This document shows, one piece after another, positions 50,796-61,021 of a stretch of 64,000 nt of DNA; the stretch's first letter is position 1; every line of letters starts with the position of its first letter. The translations under genes and the position numbers were made by a program. Where the stretch lies: NCBI RefSeq assembly GCF_030549525.1, contig NZ_CP130831.1, forward strand, positions 2,939,501-3,003,500, given 5' to 3'. The notes beneath the pieces were generated by a model. The model had not been told where the DNA came from. It saw only the letters and a list, made by a program, of their open reading frames with translations, and searched no databases. The DNA is from Stenotrophomonas sp. 704A1 (GTDB taxonomy: Bacteria > Pseudomonadota > Gammaproteobacteria > Xanthomonadales > Xanthomonadaceae).

Positions 50796-51160
50796 GGGAA
50801 CGGTCCGCAGTAGCCAGTGCAAGGGGTCCGGCCGTGTTCGGCCGGGAATCGGCCGAACTATAGCACCGGGGTCCGCGCGCTCTTGGGCTGCGGCGCATGG
50901 CCGACTTTGCAGGGCTTGGCGACAGACCCGCCGGGTTGGCGGCGGCGCGGTTCCGATGACATAGCATGGACATGACTGAATGGAAGGACAGGCGGACACC
51001 GCTCCCCGCTGCGCAGACTTCGCTTTTATTTCAATGACTTGGTGCGATGTTGCAGCGTCGTGACCACCCCTGCCATCAGTTGGGTCCGGCAAGGACTTGC
51101 ACCCGGGCGTGCCGGTGTTATAGTTGCATACAACACCAGTCACCTGAGACAGGGGGAACC
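50796..51160. other. Intergenic region upstream of the ytrA operon
   Basis: 365 bp between the divergent glutathione peroxidase gene and the YtrA operon. It holds the YtrA promoter/operator at 51097-51137. I see no other gene, repeat or RNA in the rest. Confidence 0.7.
51097..51137 (+). promoter_or_regulatory. Promoter and YtrA-type operator
   Basis: TTGCAC (51097-51102) and TATAGT (51119-51124) with a 16-bp spacer form a promoter. Overlapping it is GGTG (51114-51117) and CACC (51134-51137) separated by exactly 16 bp, with an inner GTTG-CATA-CAAC repeat at 51123-51134. GGTG-N16-CACC is, as I recall, the site reported for the YtrA-type GntR regulator of Xanthomonas citri. Confidence 0.7.
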
Positions 51161-51415
51161 ATGAATATCCGGATGATGCGCCGAAGCCCCACCGCCCCCG
51201 CGGTCACCGCCGTGTCGACCCTGTTCGTGCTGGTCTGGCTGGCGATGCCGGCACCGCCGGCACCCGCTGCCTCCCCCCTTGCCCACGACCACGCGCAGGA
51301 TGCCACCGCCCCGGCAGGGAATGCCGAGACCTCCCCCTCCCCCCCGCGTCGGCTGCACAGCTCCCTGTCCATGCCGTATTTCTCGTTCGCACAGCCGCTG
51401 ACCCCACGGAGCTGA
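51161..51415 (+). CDS. Small exported proline/alanine-rich protein
   Basis: An 84-residue unrecognised protein, first in the ytrA operon. A basic start (MNIRMMRRSPTAP) leads to a hydrophobic helix (VSTLFVLVWLAMPAPPAPAAS, about residues 16-36) and a short disordered-looking tail rich in Pro, Ala and Ser. A secreted peptide or single-pass membrane protein is likely. It has an AGGGGG ribosome-binding site and ends 2 bp before ytrA, which supports it as a real gene. Confidence 0.65.
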   Translation: MNIRMMRRSPTAPAVTAVSTLFVLVWLAMPAPPAPAASPLAHDHAQDATAPAGNAETSPSPPRRLHSSLSMPYFSFAQPLTPRS

Positions 51416-51417
51416 CC

Positions 51418-51777
51418 ATGAGCGACATCCAGTGGAGCGACGGCGCTCCCATCTACCGCCAGCTGAAGGAGCGCGTGATCGCCATGATGCTTGACGGAAT
51501 CCTCAAGCCGGGCGATGCCCTGCCTTCGGTGCGCCAGGTGGCCGCCGATTACCAGCTCAACCCCATCACCGTTTCGCGCGCCTACCAGGAACTGGCCGAC
51601 GAAGGCCTGGTCGAGAAGCGTCGCGGCCTCGGTATGTTCATGACCGAGCAGGCGGCCACGCAGCTGCGCAGCAGCGAGCGCGACCGTTTCCTCAATGAAG
51701 AATGGCCGGCCGTGCTGGAGCGCATCCAGCGCCTGGGCCTGAGCCTCGACGACTTGCTGCCCCAGGGGAAATTCTGA
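51418..51777 (+). CDS. ytrA: GntR-family transcriptional regulator, YtrA type
   Basis: A 119-residue short GntR repressor. The winged helix (APIYRQLKERVIAMMLDGILKPGDALPSVRQVAADYQLNPITVSRAYQELADEGLVEKRRGLGMFM) fills residues 9-75, and a short helical dimerisation tail follows, the YtrA subfamily hallmark. Such regulators usually control adjacent ABC transporter genes. The stop overlaps the ATPase start (TGATGA). A GGTG-N16-CACC site lies over the operon promoter, implying autoregulation. Confidence 0.92.
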   Translation: MSDIQWSDGAPIYRQLKERVIAMMLDGILKPGDALPSVRQVAADYQLNPITVSRAYQELADEGLVEKRRGLGMFMTEQAATQLRSSERDRFLNEEWPAVLERIQRLGLSLDDLLPQGKF

Positions 51778-52667
51778 TGAACGCCAGTCCCACTACTGCT
51801 GCACCCGGCGATGCCGTGATCACCGCGCGTGGTCTGCGCAAGGCCTACAAGACCACGCTCGCCCTCGACAACGCCAGCTTCTCCATTCCCGCCGGGCGCA
51901 TCGTCGGCCTGATCGGACCCAACGGCGCCGGCAAGACCACGGCATTGAAGGCAGTGCTCGGCCTGACGTCGGTGGAAGGCGAACTGAACGTGCTCGGGCG
52001 CGACCCGCGGGCGCACCGCGACGAGCTGATGAATGACATCTGCTTCATCGCCGACGTGGCCGTGCTGCCGCGCTGGCTGAAGGTGCGCGAGGCGATCGAG
52101 TTCGTCGCCGGCGTGCATCCGCGCTTCGACCGCGCGCGCTGCGAGCGGTTCCTGGCCAACACCAAGCTGCAGCCGAAGCAGCGCGTGCGCGAGCTGTCCA
52201 AGGGCATGATCGTGCAGCTGCACCTGGCGCTGGTGATGGCCATCGATGCCAAGGTGCTGGTGCTGGATGAACCCACGCTCGGCCTGGACATCCTGTACCG
52301 CAAGGAGTTCTACCAGCGCCTGCTGGAAGACTACTTCGACGAACAGAAGACGATCATCGTCACCACCCACCAGGTCGAGGAGATCGAACACATCCTCACC
52401 GATGTGATGTTCATCCGCGATGGCCGCATCGTGCTCAACGCGGAGATGGACGAGGTCGGCGAGCGCTACACCGAGCTGCTGGTCGGTGCCGACCAGCTGC
52501 AGACCGCCCGTGCATTGAAGCCCATCGACGAGCGCAGCCAGGCCTTCGGCAAGACCGTCCTGCTGTTCGACGGGGTGCCCCGCAGCCAGCTGGCCAGCTT
52601 GGGTGAAACCCGCACTGCCGGCCTGGCCGATCTGTTCGTCGCTGTCATGAAGGGGACCTACGCATGA
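51777..52667 (+). CDS. ABC transporter ATP-binding protein
   Basis: A 296-residue ABC ATPase of the YtrB/bacitracin-type group. Walker A GPNGAGKTTALKAVLG (about residue 45), signature ELSKGMIVQLHLALVMA with LSKGM in place of LSGGQ, and Walker B VLVLDEPTLGLD followed by the H-loop TTHQVEEIEHI. The unusual signature is common in this subfamily. It pairs with the permease encoded next, overlapping it by 4 bp. The substrate is unknown; envelope stress or antimicrobial peptide defence is the usual context of such operons. Confidence 0.92.
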   Translation: MNASPTTAAPGDAVITARGLRKAYKTTLALDNASFSIPAGRIVGLIGPNGAGKTTALKAVLGLTSVEGELNVLGRDPRAHRDELMNDICFIADVAVLPRWLKVREAIEFVAGVHPRFDRARCERFLANTKLQPKQRVRELSKGMIVQLHLALVMAIDAKVLVLDEPTLGLDILYRKEFYQRLLEDYFDEQKTIIVTTHQVEEIEHILTDVMFIRDGRIVLNAEMDEVGERYTELLVGADQLQTARALKPIDERSQAFGKTVLLFDGVPRSQLASLGETRTAGLADLFVAVMKGTYA

Positions 52668-53686
52668 ACGCCGTCAACCATCCCGTCAGCCCGGCCGGCA
52701 CGCTGCGCTGGCTGCTCAAGCGTGAATACTGGGAAAACCGCGGTGGCTTCCTGTACGCGCCGCTGATCGCCGGCCTGGTCTCGCTGCTGATGAGCGGCAT
52801 CGGCATCGGCCTGGGCCTGTTCGCCCTGCATCGTGCCGCGCGCAGTGGCGGCCTGCGTGTCGATGGCGAAGACATCAACATCAATGGCCTGGACCTGGCG
52901 GTCCTGACCCGCGACATCAGCGCCAAGGACATGGCCGATCTGGGCAACGGGCTCGACCTGACCCTGGTGCTGACCTCGTCCTGGCCGCTGATCGTGCTGG
53001 CCTTCGTGGTGTTCTTCTACTGCCTGGGCGCCCTGTACGACGACCGCCGCGACCGCAGCATCCTGTTCTGGAAGTCGCTGCCGCTGTCGGATACGCAGAC
53101 CGTGCTGTCCAAGCTGCTCAGTGCGCTGCTGATCGCCCCGCTCATCGCGATCATCGCCTCCAGCCTGACCCTGCTGGCATTCCTGCTGGTGCTGTGCGTG
53201 GTGGCGCTGGCCCACGGTGGCGACCCGATGCAGCTGGTGCTCGGCCCGTCGCATCCGGTCAGCCTGATCCTGGGCATGTTCGTGGCCATTCCGGTGTATG
53301 CGCTGTGGGCGCTGCCGACCGCGGGCTGGCTGCTGCTGTGCTCGGCCTGGGCGCGCAGCAAGCCGTTCCTGTGGGCAGTGATGCTGCCGCTGTTCGCCGG
53401 CATCATCGTCAGCACCACCAAGCTGATGCACGTGTTCGACCTGACCACCGGCTGGTTCTGGCAGCACATCGTCGGCCGCCTGCTGCTCGGTGCGATGCCC
53501 GGCATGGACCTGCTGTACCGCGCCGGCGGCGAACGCCACAACGATCTGGATTCGCTGGTGGCGCTGATGTCGCCCGCTGCGCAGCTGAAGTCGCTGGCCA
53601 TGCCCGACCTGTGGATCGGCGCGGCCTTCGGCGTGGCCTTCATCCTGCTCGCCATCCGCCTGCGCAGGCGCGCCGGCGAAATCTGA
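52664..53686 (+). CDS. ABC transporter permease
   Basis: A 340-residue integral membrane protein with about six helices: near residues 35-60 (APLIAGLVSLLMSGIGIGLGLFAL), 105-128 (SSWPLIVLAFVVFFYCLGALY), 145-190 (SALLIAPLIAIIASSLTLLAFLLVLCVVAL), 200-235, 240-260 and at the C-terminus (AAFGVAFILLAIRL). It is the ABC-2-like partner of the preceding ATPase. The DRRDRSILFWKSLPLSDTQTVLSK segment is a typical cytoplasmic loop of this permease class. It ends 22 bp before the GSGD-repeat gene. Confidence 0.88.
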   Translation: MNAVNHPVSPAGTLRWLLKREYWENRGGFLYAPLIAGLVSLLMSGIGIGLGLFALHRAARSGGLRVDGEDININGLDLAVLTRDISAKDMADLGNGLDLTLVLTSSWPLIVLAFVVFFYCLGALYDDRRDRSILFWKSLPLSDTQTVLSKLLSALLIAPLIAIIASSLTLLAFLLVLCVVALAHGGDPMQLVLGPSHPVSLILGMFVAIPVYALWALPTAGWLLLCSAWARSKPFLWAVMLPLFAGIIVSTTKLMHVFDLTTGWFWQHIVGRLLLGAMPGMDLLYRAGGERHNDLDSLVALMSPAAQLKSLAMPDLWIGAAFGVAFILLAIRLRRRAGEI

Positions 53687-53708
53687 CCCTCACTGCGGAG
53701 GCACACCC

Positions 53709-54590
53709 ATGCGTTCCCTGATTGCCTGTACTGCCCTGTTGCTGCTGCCGCTGTCGGCGTGGGCCGCCGATGCACCGAACTGCCGGTTCACTGCTGCACG
53801 CGCGTTGAAACTGGACGTCTCCGGGGTCAAGGCCGTGGTGTTCGAGGTCAACCAGCACGACCTGAAGGTTGTCGCCAGCGCCGGCGGCGGCCAGCTGGAG
53901 GGCCGCGCCTGCGCATCGGACCAGGACCGGCTGCAGCAGCTGGTGCTGGACCAGCGCCGGGTCGGCGACAAGCTGGTGGTCAGCCTGCGCCGCGAGGGCC
54001 GCACCATGTCGCTGGGCGACAGCTATGCCTGGCTGGACATCCGCGGCAGCGTGCCGGACAACCTGCCGCTGCAGTTCAAGGTGGGCTCCGGCGATGCCAG
54101 CGTGGACAACGCGCAGTCGCTGAGCATGGATGTCGGGTCGGGCGATGCCCTCGCCCGCAACACGCGCGGCAGCATCCATGCGGCCGTCGGCTCGGGGGAC
54201 CTGGACATCGACGGCGGCCGTTCGCTGAACCTGCTGTCGCTGGGTTCGGGTGACGTCAAGGCGCGCAACATCGGCGGTGATGCGATCACCGGCACGGTCG
54301 GCTCGGGCGACCTGACCCTCAGCGACGTCCGTGGCAACGCCCGCCTGGACACCGTCGGCTCGGGCGACATCGCGTTCAAGCGGGTACAGGGCAATGTCGA
54401 CGTCGGCGTGGTCGGCTCCGGCGGCGTCGAACTGTCCGACATCGGGGGCAACGTGCATGTGCGCAGCCACGGGTCGGGCGACATCCAGGTCGACGGCGTG
54501 CGCGGCAGCCTGACCGTCGACCACAGCGGCAGCGGCGATGTCAGCCACCGCAACGTCGCCGGCCGCATCACCCTGCCCCGCAACCAGTGA
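53709..54590 (+). CDS. Exported GSGD-repeat beta-helix protein (DUF4097/GIN-like)
   Basis: A 293-residue secreted protein. A signal peptide (residues 1-20, LSAWAA) precedes about 100 residues of mixed fold and then nine tandem copies, from residue 126, of a unit of about 18 residues centred on V-GSGD-hydrophobic (one copy reads GSGG). The pattern fits a right-handed beta-helix or the DUF4097/GIN domain family. It is the fifth gene of the YtrA-controlled operon, so it may act at the envelope with the ABC transporter, but no function is shown. Confidence 0.8.
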   Translation: MRSLIACTALLLLPLSAWAADAPNCRFTAARALKLDVSGVKAVVFEVNQHDLKVVASAGGGQLEGRACASDQDRLQQLVLDQRRVGDKLVVSLRREGRTMSLGDSYAWLDIRGSVPDNLPLQFKVGSGDASVDNAQSLSMDVGSGDALARNTRGSIHAAVGSGDLDIDGGRSLNLLSLGSGDVKARNIGGDAITGTVGSGDLTLSDVRGNARLDTVGSGDIAFKRVQGNVDVGVVGSGGVELSDIGGNVHVRSHGSGDIQVDGVRGSLTVDHSGSGDVSHRNVAGRITLPRNQ

Positions 54591-54632
54591 CCCCTGCTGC
54601 AACGTCCCATCCACCCTGTCGAGGGAAACGCC

Positions 54633-55244
54633 ATGAACCTGCTGCGCCTGCTGCCTGCGACCCTGCTGTGCCTGCCGCTGATCGCCTGTGGCGGCCCGTC
54701 CTCCACGCCTGACAAGACCGTCGGCAAAAGCGTGGCCGAGGCCACCAGCGGTGTCGGGCAGACCGTGAAGAACGCCATGGACGATGCCCGCAAGGACATT
54801 GCCGAGGGCAACATCAAGGTCTCCGCCGACCAGCAGCCGCGCGCGGAAATCACCCCGGACGGGCACCTGCTGATCGGCGGCAAGGACGTGCCCACCAGCG
54901 ATGCACAGCGCCGCCAGCTGCTGGAATACCGGGGCCACGTGGTGGCCATCGCGATGGATGGCATGGATGTCGGCCTGGCCGGTGCCAAGCTGGGCGCCAG
55001 CGCCGCCGGTGAAGCCCTCAAGGGCATCTTCAGCGGCGACAGCGAAGGCGTCGAGAAACGCATCAACGCCGAGGCCGCCAGGATCGAAGCCCAGGCCAAG
55101 CGCATCTGCGAGCGCCTGCCGGCGATGCTGGCCAGCCAGCAGGCGCTGGCCGCCGCGCTGCCGGCATTCAAACCCTACGCCACGATGGACCAGGGCGATG
55201 TTGATGACTGCGGCAAGGACAACTCGGTCAGCTTCGGCCACTGA
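54633..55244 (+). CDS. DUF2884 (YggN-like) lipoprotein
   Basis: A 203-residue lipoprotein with lipobox LIAC at residues 16-19. The central ITPDGHLLIGGKDVPTSDAQRRQLLEYRGHVVAI resembles the DUF2884/YggN family. A helical region rich in Ala and Glu (EKRINAEAARIEAQAKRICERLPAMLASQQALAAALPAF) follows. The family function is unknown. It is in the ytrA operon, 42 bp after the GSGD-repeat gene. Confidence 0.72.
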   Translation: MNLLRLLPATLLCLPLIACGGPSSTPDKTVGKSVAEATSGVGQTVKNAMDDARKDIAEGNIKVSADQQPRAEITPDGHLLIGGKDVPTSDAQRRQLLEYRGHVVAIAMDGMDVGLAGAKLGASAAGEALKGIFSGDSEGVEKRINAEAARIEAQAKRICERLPAMLASQQALAAALPAFKPYATMDQGDVDDCGKDNSVSFGH

Positions 55245-55345
55245 GACCGATCAGCGCACCCGGCCGGCAGCCTGACCCGTTGCCGGCCGTCCCGCAGCGG
55301 GCGGGCTTACAATGGGCGCCCCCGGATGCACCCGATCGAATCGCC

Positions 55346-55771
55346 ATGAAGAAGCTGTTTGTGCTGTTGGCCGTCCTGCTCTGCCTGGGCCTGGCCGGCT
55401 GTGACCAGGAATACCGCAACCACCGCGCCGAGCGTGGCAAGCCGAAGATCTCGGTCAGCGAGAGCATGGTGACCGTGCGTCGCCAGCCGGCACCGAACAT
55501 CATCATCCTGCCCGACGGCACGATGAAGATCGACGAGATCCAGATCCCGCTCAACGATGGCCAGCGGCAGATGCTGCAGACGATGTTCGGCACGCTGCAG
55601 GTGCTGCGCCAGAACACCCTGGTCGCCGCGCCGGCCGACCCCAACATGCAGCCGGTGAAGATCCAGCCGCCGGAGGGCATGGTGGTGATCCCGCCGGACC
55701 TGGTGCAGACCATCCCCGAGTTCAAGGATTACACCGAGACCTTCGACAACATCGTTGCCGACCGTCGCTGA
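55346..55771 (+). CDS. Small lipoprotein of the ytrA operon
   Basis: A 141-residue lipoprotein with lipobox LAGC at about residue 19. The segment ILPDGTMKIDEIQIPLNDGQRQMLQTMFGTLQVLR parallels the ITPDGHLLIGGKDVPTSDAQRRQLL of the preceding lipoprotein, so the two are probably distant paralogues. Prolines dominate the C-terminal half (PPEGMVVIPPDLVQTIPEF). It is 101 bp after its neighbour and ends in the bidirectional terminator. Confidence 0.72.
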   Translation: MKKLFVLLAVLLCLGLAGCDQEYRNHRAERGKPKISVSESMVTVRRQPAPNIIILPDGTMKIDEIQIPLNDGQRQMLQTMFGTLQVLRQNTLVAAPADPNMQPVKIQPPEGMVVIPPDLVQTIPEFKDYTETFDNIVADRR

Positions 55772-55810
55772 CACGAAAAACGCCGCCCCGAGGGGCGGCG
55801 TTTTCGTGTG
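55771..55810. terminator. Bidirectional terminator
   Basis: CGCCGCCCC and GGGGCGGCG form the stem, flanked by AAAAA on the left and TTTT on the right, with ACACG/CGTGT continuing the pairing. It lies between the convergent lipoprotein gene and fumC and can serve both. Confidence 0.85.
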
Positions 55811-55829
55811 ATCCGCAGACGCCGGCCGA

Positions 55830-58918
<3,089 letters not shown>

Positions 58919-59016
58919 GGGGTTTTCCTTGCGGCGGCGGCCGCGGGCGCTGCCTGCGGCAGGCAACGGCAACTGCAGAAGCAACGTCAAAAGCGGCTCT
59001 GGATTGCTGCGAGCTG

Positions 59017-59120
59017 GGCGGGGCGGGTTGGGTTCGCGGGGGACGCCGTGAATCCGTCCGTGGAGGCTTAGCCGCGCCATCCATGGCGCGGATACCCCCG
59101 CGAACCCAACCCGCCCCGCC
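59017..59120. repeat. Dyad element, copy 1
   Basis: A 104-bp element with perfect 26-bp inverted arms (59017-59042 and 59095-59120). The arms contain GGTTGGGTTCGCGGGGG. The core has ACGCCGTGAA at 59043-59052 and the short inverted repeat GCGCCAT-CC-ATGGCGC at 59074-59089. It is not an SMAG unit. Confidence 0.85.
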
Positions 59121-59174
59121 TCTGACAGATTCCCGGTGACGGATCGAAGAGCATTGGGTTATCGGGAGGGAATC

Positions 59175-59213
59175 AACGAAGAGGGACGCGGCTTCGCCGC
59201 GTCCCTCTTCGTT
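59175..59213 (+). terminator. Long perfect hairpin, probable terminator of purB transcript
   Basis: An 18-bp perfect stem (AACGAAGAGGGACGCGGC and complement) with a three-base TTC loop, followed by GTTTAGGGGTCTTTTG. It lies 257 bp past the purB stop, further away than usual. Confidence 0.5.
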
Positions 59214-59314
59214 TAGGGGTCTTTTGTAAAGCCGAGCAAGCGCAGCGCGCGGCCCGCTGTTGCCTTTGATTTTCTTCTTTCCATTCCGTGGCGGGCCACG
59301 CAGGAAACCGTCAG

Positions 59315-59420
59315 GGGCCGGGCGGGGTGGGTTCGCGGGACCGTTGGCGCCATGGATGGCGCCATCGAGTCCCCATGGATGGGTTCACGGCGTGTCCCGC
59401 GAACCCATCCCGCCCGGCCC
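59315..59420. repeat. Dyad element, copy 2 (inverted relative to copy 1)
   Basis: A 106-bp element with 27-bp arms (59315-59341 and 59394-59420, one mismatch). Reverse-complemented, its core aligns without gaps to copy 1: ACGCCGTGAA (59384-59393), a 21-bp variable spacer and the same 16-bp inverted repeat (59347-59362). Confidence 0.85.
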
Positions 59421-59596
59421 AGCCCATGAACCCAGCGCATTCCGCGCCCCCCCCCCCCGCCACGAGGGGCTCCGCCGTTGGCCGGCCCCCCGCGACAAAC
59501 CACCACACGTGCGCATTCCCGGCGAACGACGGACAATGGAGACCTCAGGCGGCCCGCCACGCCGCCCCTCCCGCTTTCCGCTGCAAGGATTCCCCC

Positions 59597-61012
59597 ATGG
59601 CCGCCCGCAAATCCTCCGCCCCCCTGATCGAAGTCACCGCCCGCCCCGGCCAGCCGCTCGGCATGTCCCCGGCCGTGTTCCTGCGCGATTTTTGGCAGAA
59701 GCGCCCGCTGTTGATCCGCAATGCCTTCCCCGACTTCCAGACCCCCGTGCAGCCGGAAGATCTGGCCGGCCTGGCCTGCGAAGAAGGCGTGCTGGCGCGC
59801 CTGATCGAGCACGACAAGGCCCGCGATGGCTGGCGCGTGCGCACCGGCCCGTTCCAGGAAGCCGTGTTCCCCGCCCTGCCCGACCACGACTGGACCCTGC
59901 TGGTGCAGGACGTGGACAAGTGGGACCCGGACGTGCGCGCGCTGATCGAGCACTTCCGCTTCCTGCCGCGCTGGCGCATGGATGACGTGATGATCAGCTT
60001 CGCCGCCACCGGCGGCTCGGTCGGCGCCCATGTCGACCAGTACGACGTGTTCCTGCTGCAGGCGCAGGGCCATCGCCGCTGGCAGATCGATGCCAGCGAA
60101 TCGGTGAAGGGCAAGCGCCCGCCGCTGGGCTTCCGCCCGGATGTGGAACTGAAGCTGCTGCAGGTGTTCAAGCCGACCCACGACTGGGTGCTGGCGCCGG
60201 GCGACATGCTTTACCTGCCGCCCAACGTGCCGCACCACGGCGTCGCCGAGGATCCGTGCCTGACCTTCTCGTTCGGCATGCGCGCGCCGGCGTCGGCCGA
60301 GCTGATCAGCGACTACCTGGACACCCTGATCGCCGATGCCGACGAGAACATCCGCTACCAGGATGGCGACCTGAAGGTGCCGGCCGACCCGAACGAGATC
60401 GACACCGTGGCGATGGCGCGGGTGATCACCGCCCTCAACGCCATCCGCATGAACGACCCGGACAAGCTGGGCGACTGGTTCGGCCGCTTCATCACCACCT
60501 ACCGCGCCGCCGGCGAAGTGATGGCCCACCAGGCCGCGCCGGCACCGGAAGAAGTGGTGCAGGCACTGGCCTCGGGCCTGCTGCTGCAGCGCCATCCGTG
60601 GGCCCGTCTGGCCTGGCGCCGGGCCAAGCGTGGCGCCAGCCTGTACGTCAGCGGCCAGGACTTCGCGCTGCCGGTGAAGGACGCACAACGCCTGGCCGGT
60701 GCCGAGCAGCTCGACGCCGCCGCCTACAAGGGCCTGTCCGACAAGGGCCGTGCGGTGGTCCAGCAGCTGCTGGTCGGCGGCGTGTTCCAGCTGATCGACC
60801 CCAACGACATGCAGGACGCCGACGACGGGGACGACGGCGAAGCGGTCGGGGTGCTCGGCGAGGTCGTCGAAGGCCGCGACCGCGTGACCGCGATCGACGC
60901 CGACGCGGTGTCCGACGATGTCCACTCCGTGACCGTGCATGACGACGGTATCGAGGTCATCGTCAACTTCGAGGACGATGAGGAAGACGACAGCGACGCC
61001 GACCGCAGCTGA
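59597..61012 (+). CDS. roxA: Ribosomal protein uL16 3-hydroxylase RoxA (YcfD-like JmjC)
   Basis: A 471-residue 2-oxoglutarate/Fe(II) oxygenase that hydroxylates an arginine of ribosomal protein L16. The JmjC core is at residues about 25-225 with iron ligands H145 and D147 (GAHVDQYDVF) and H213 (VPHHGVAED). The helical and winged-helix parts follow to about residue 400. E. coli YcfD has about 373 residues; the excess here is mostly a tail after residue 400 that is strongly acidic (DADDGDDGEAVG, then FEDDEEDDSDADRS). The start at 59597 has an AAGGAT site; the open frame further left is not conserved. The next gene begins 9 bp later. Confidence 0.9.
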   Translation: MAARKSSAPLIEVTARPGQPLGMSPAVFLRDFWQKRPLLIRNAFPDFQTPVQPEDLAGLACEEGVLARLIEHDKARDGWRVRTGPFQEAVFPALPDHDWTLLVQDVDKWDPDVRALIEHFRFLPRWRMDDVMISFAATGGSVGAHVDQYDVFLLQAQGHRRWQIDASESVKGKRPPLGFRPDVELKLLQVFKPTHDWVLAPGDMLYLPPNVPHHGVAEDPCLTFSFGMRAPASAELISDYLDTLIADADENIRYQDGDLKVPADPNEIDTVAMARVITALNAIRMNDPDKLGDWFGRFITTYRAAGEVMAHQAAPAPEEVVQALASGLLLQRHPWARLAWRRAKRGASLYVSGQDFALPVKDAQRLAGAEQLDAAAYKGLSDKGRAVVQQLLVGGVFQLIDPNDMQDADDGDDGEAVGVLGEVVEGRDRVTAIDADAVSDDVHSVTVHDDGIEVIVNFEDDEEDDSDADRS

Positions 61013-61021
61013 GCCATCACC

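Larger units (their letters stand above)
58919..59596. other. Dyad-rich intergenic region between purB and roxA
   Basis: 678 bp with no convincing gene. It contains two homologous opposed dyad elements (59017-59120 and 59315-59420), an 18-bp perfect hairpin (59175-59213) and a run of 12 C (59447-59458). Open frames here show no recognisable protein. Confidence 0.75.
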
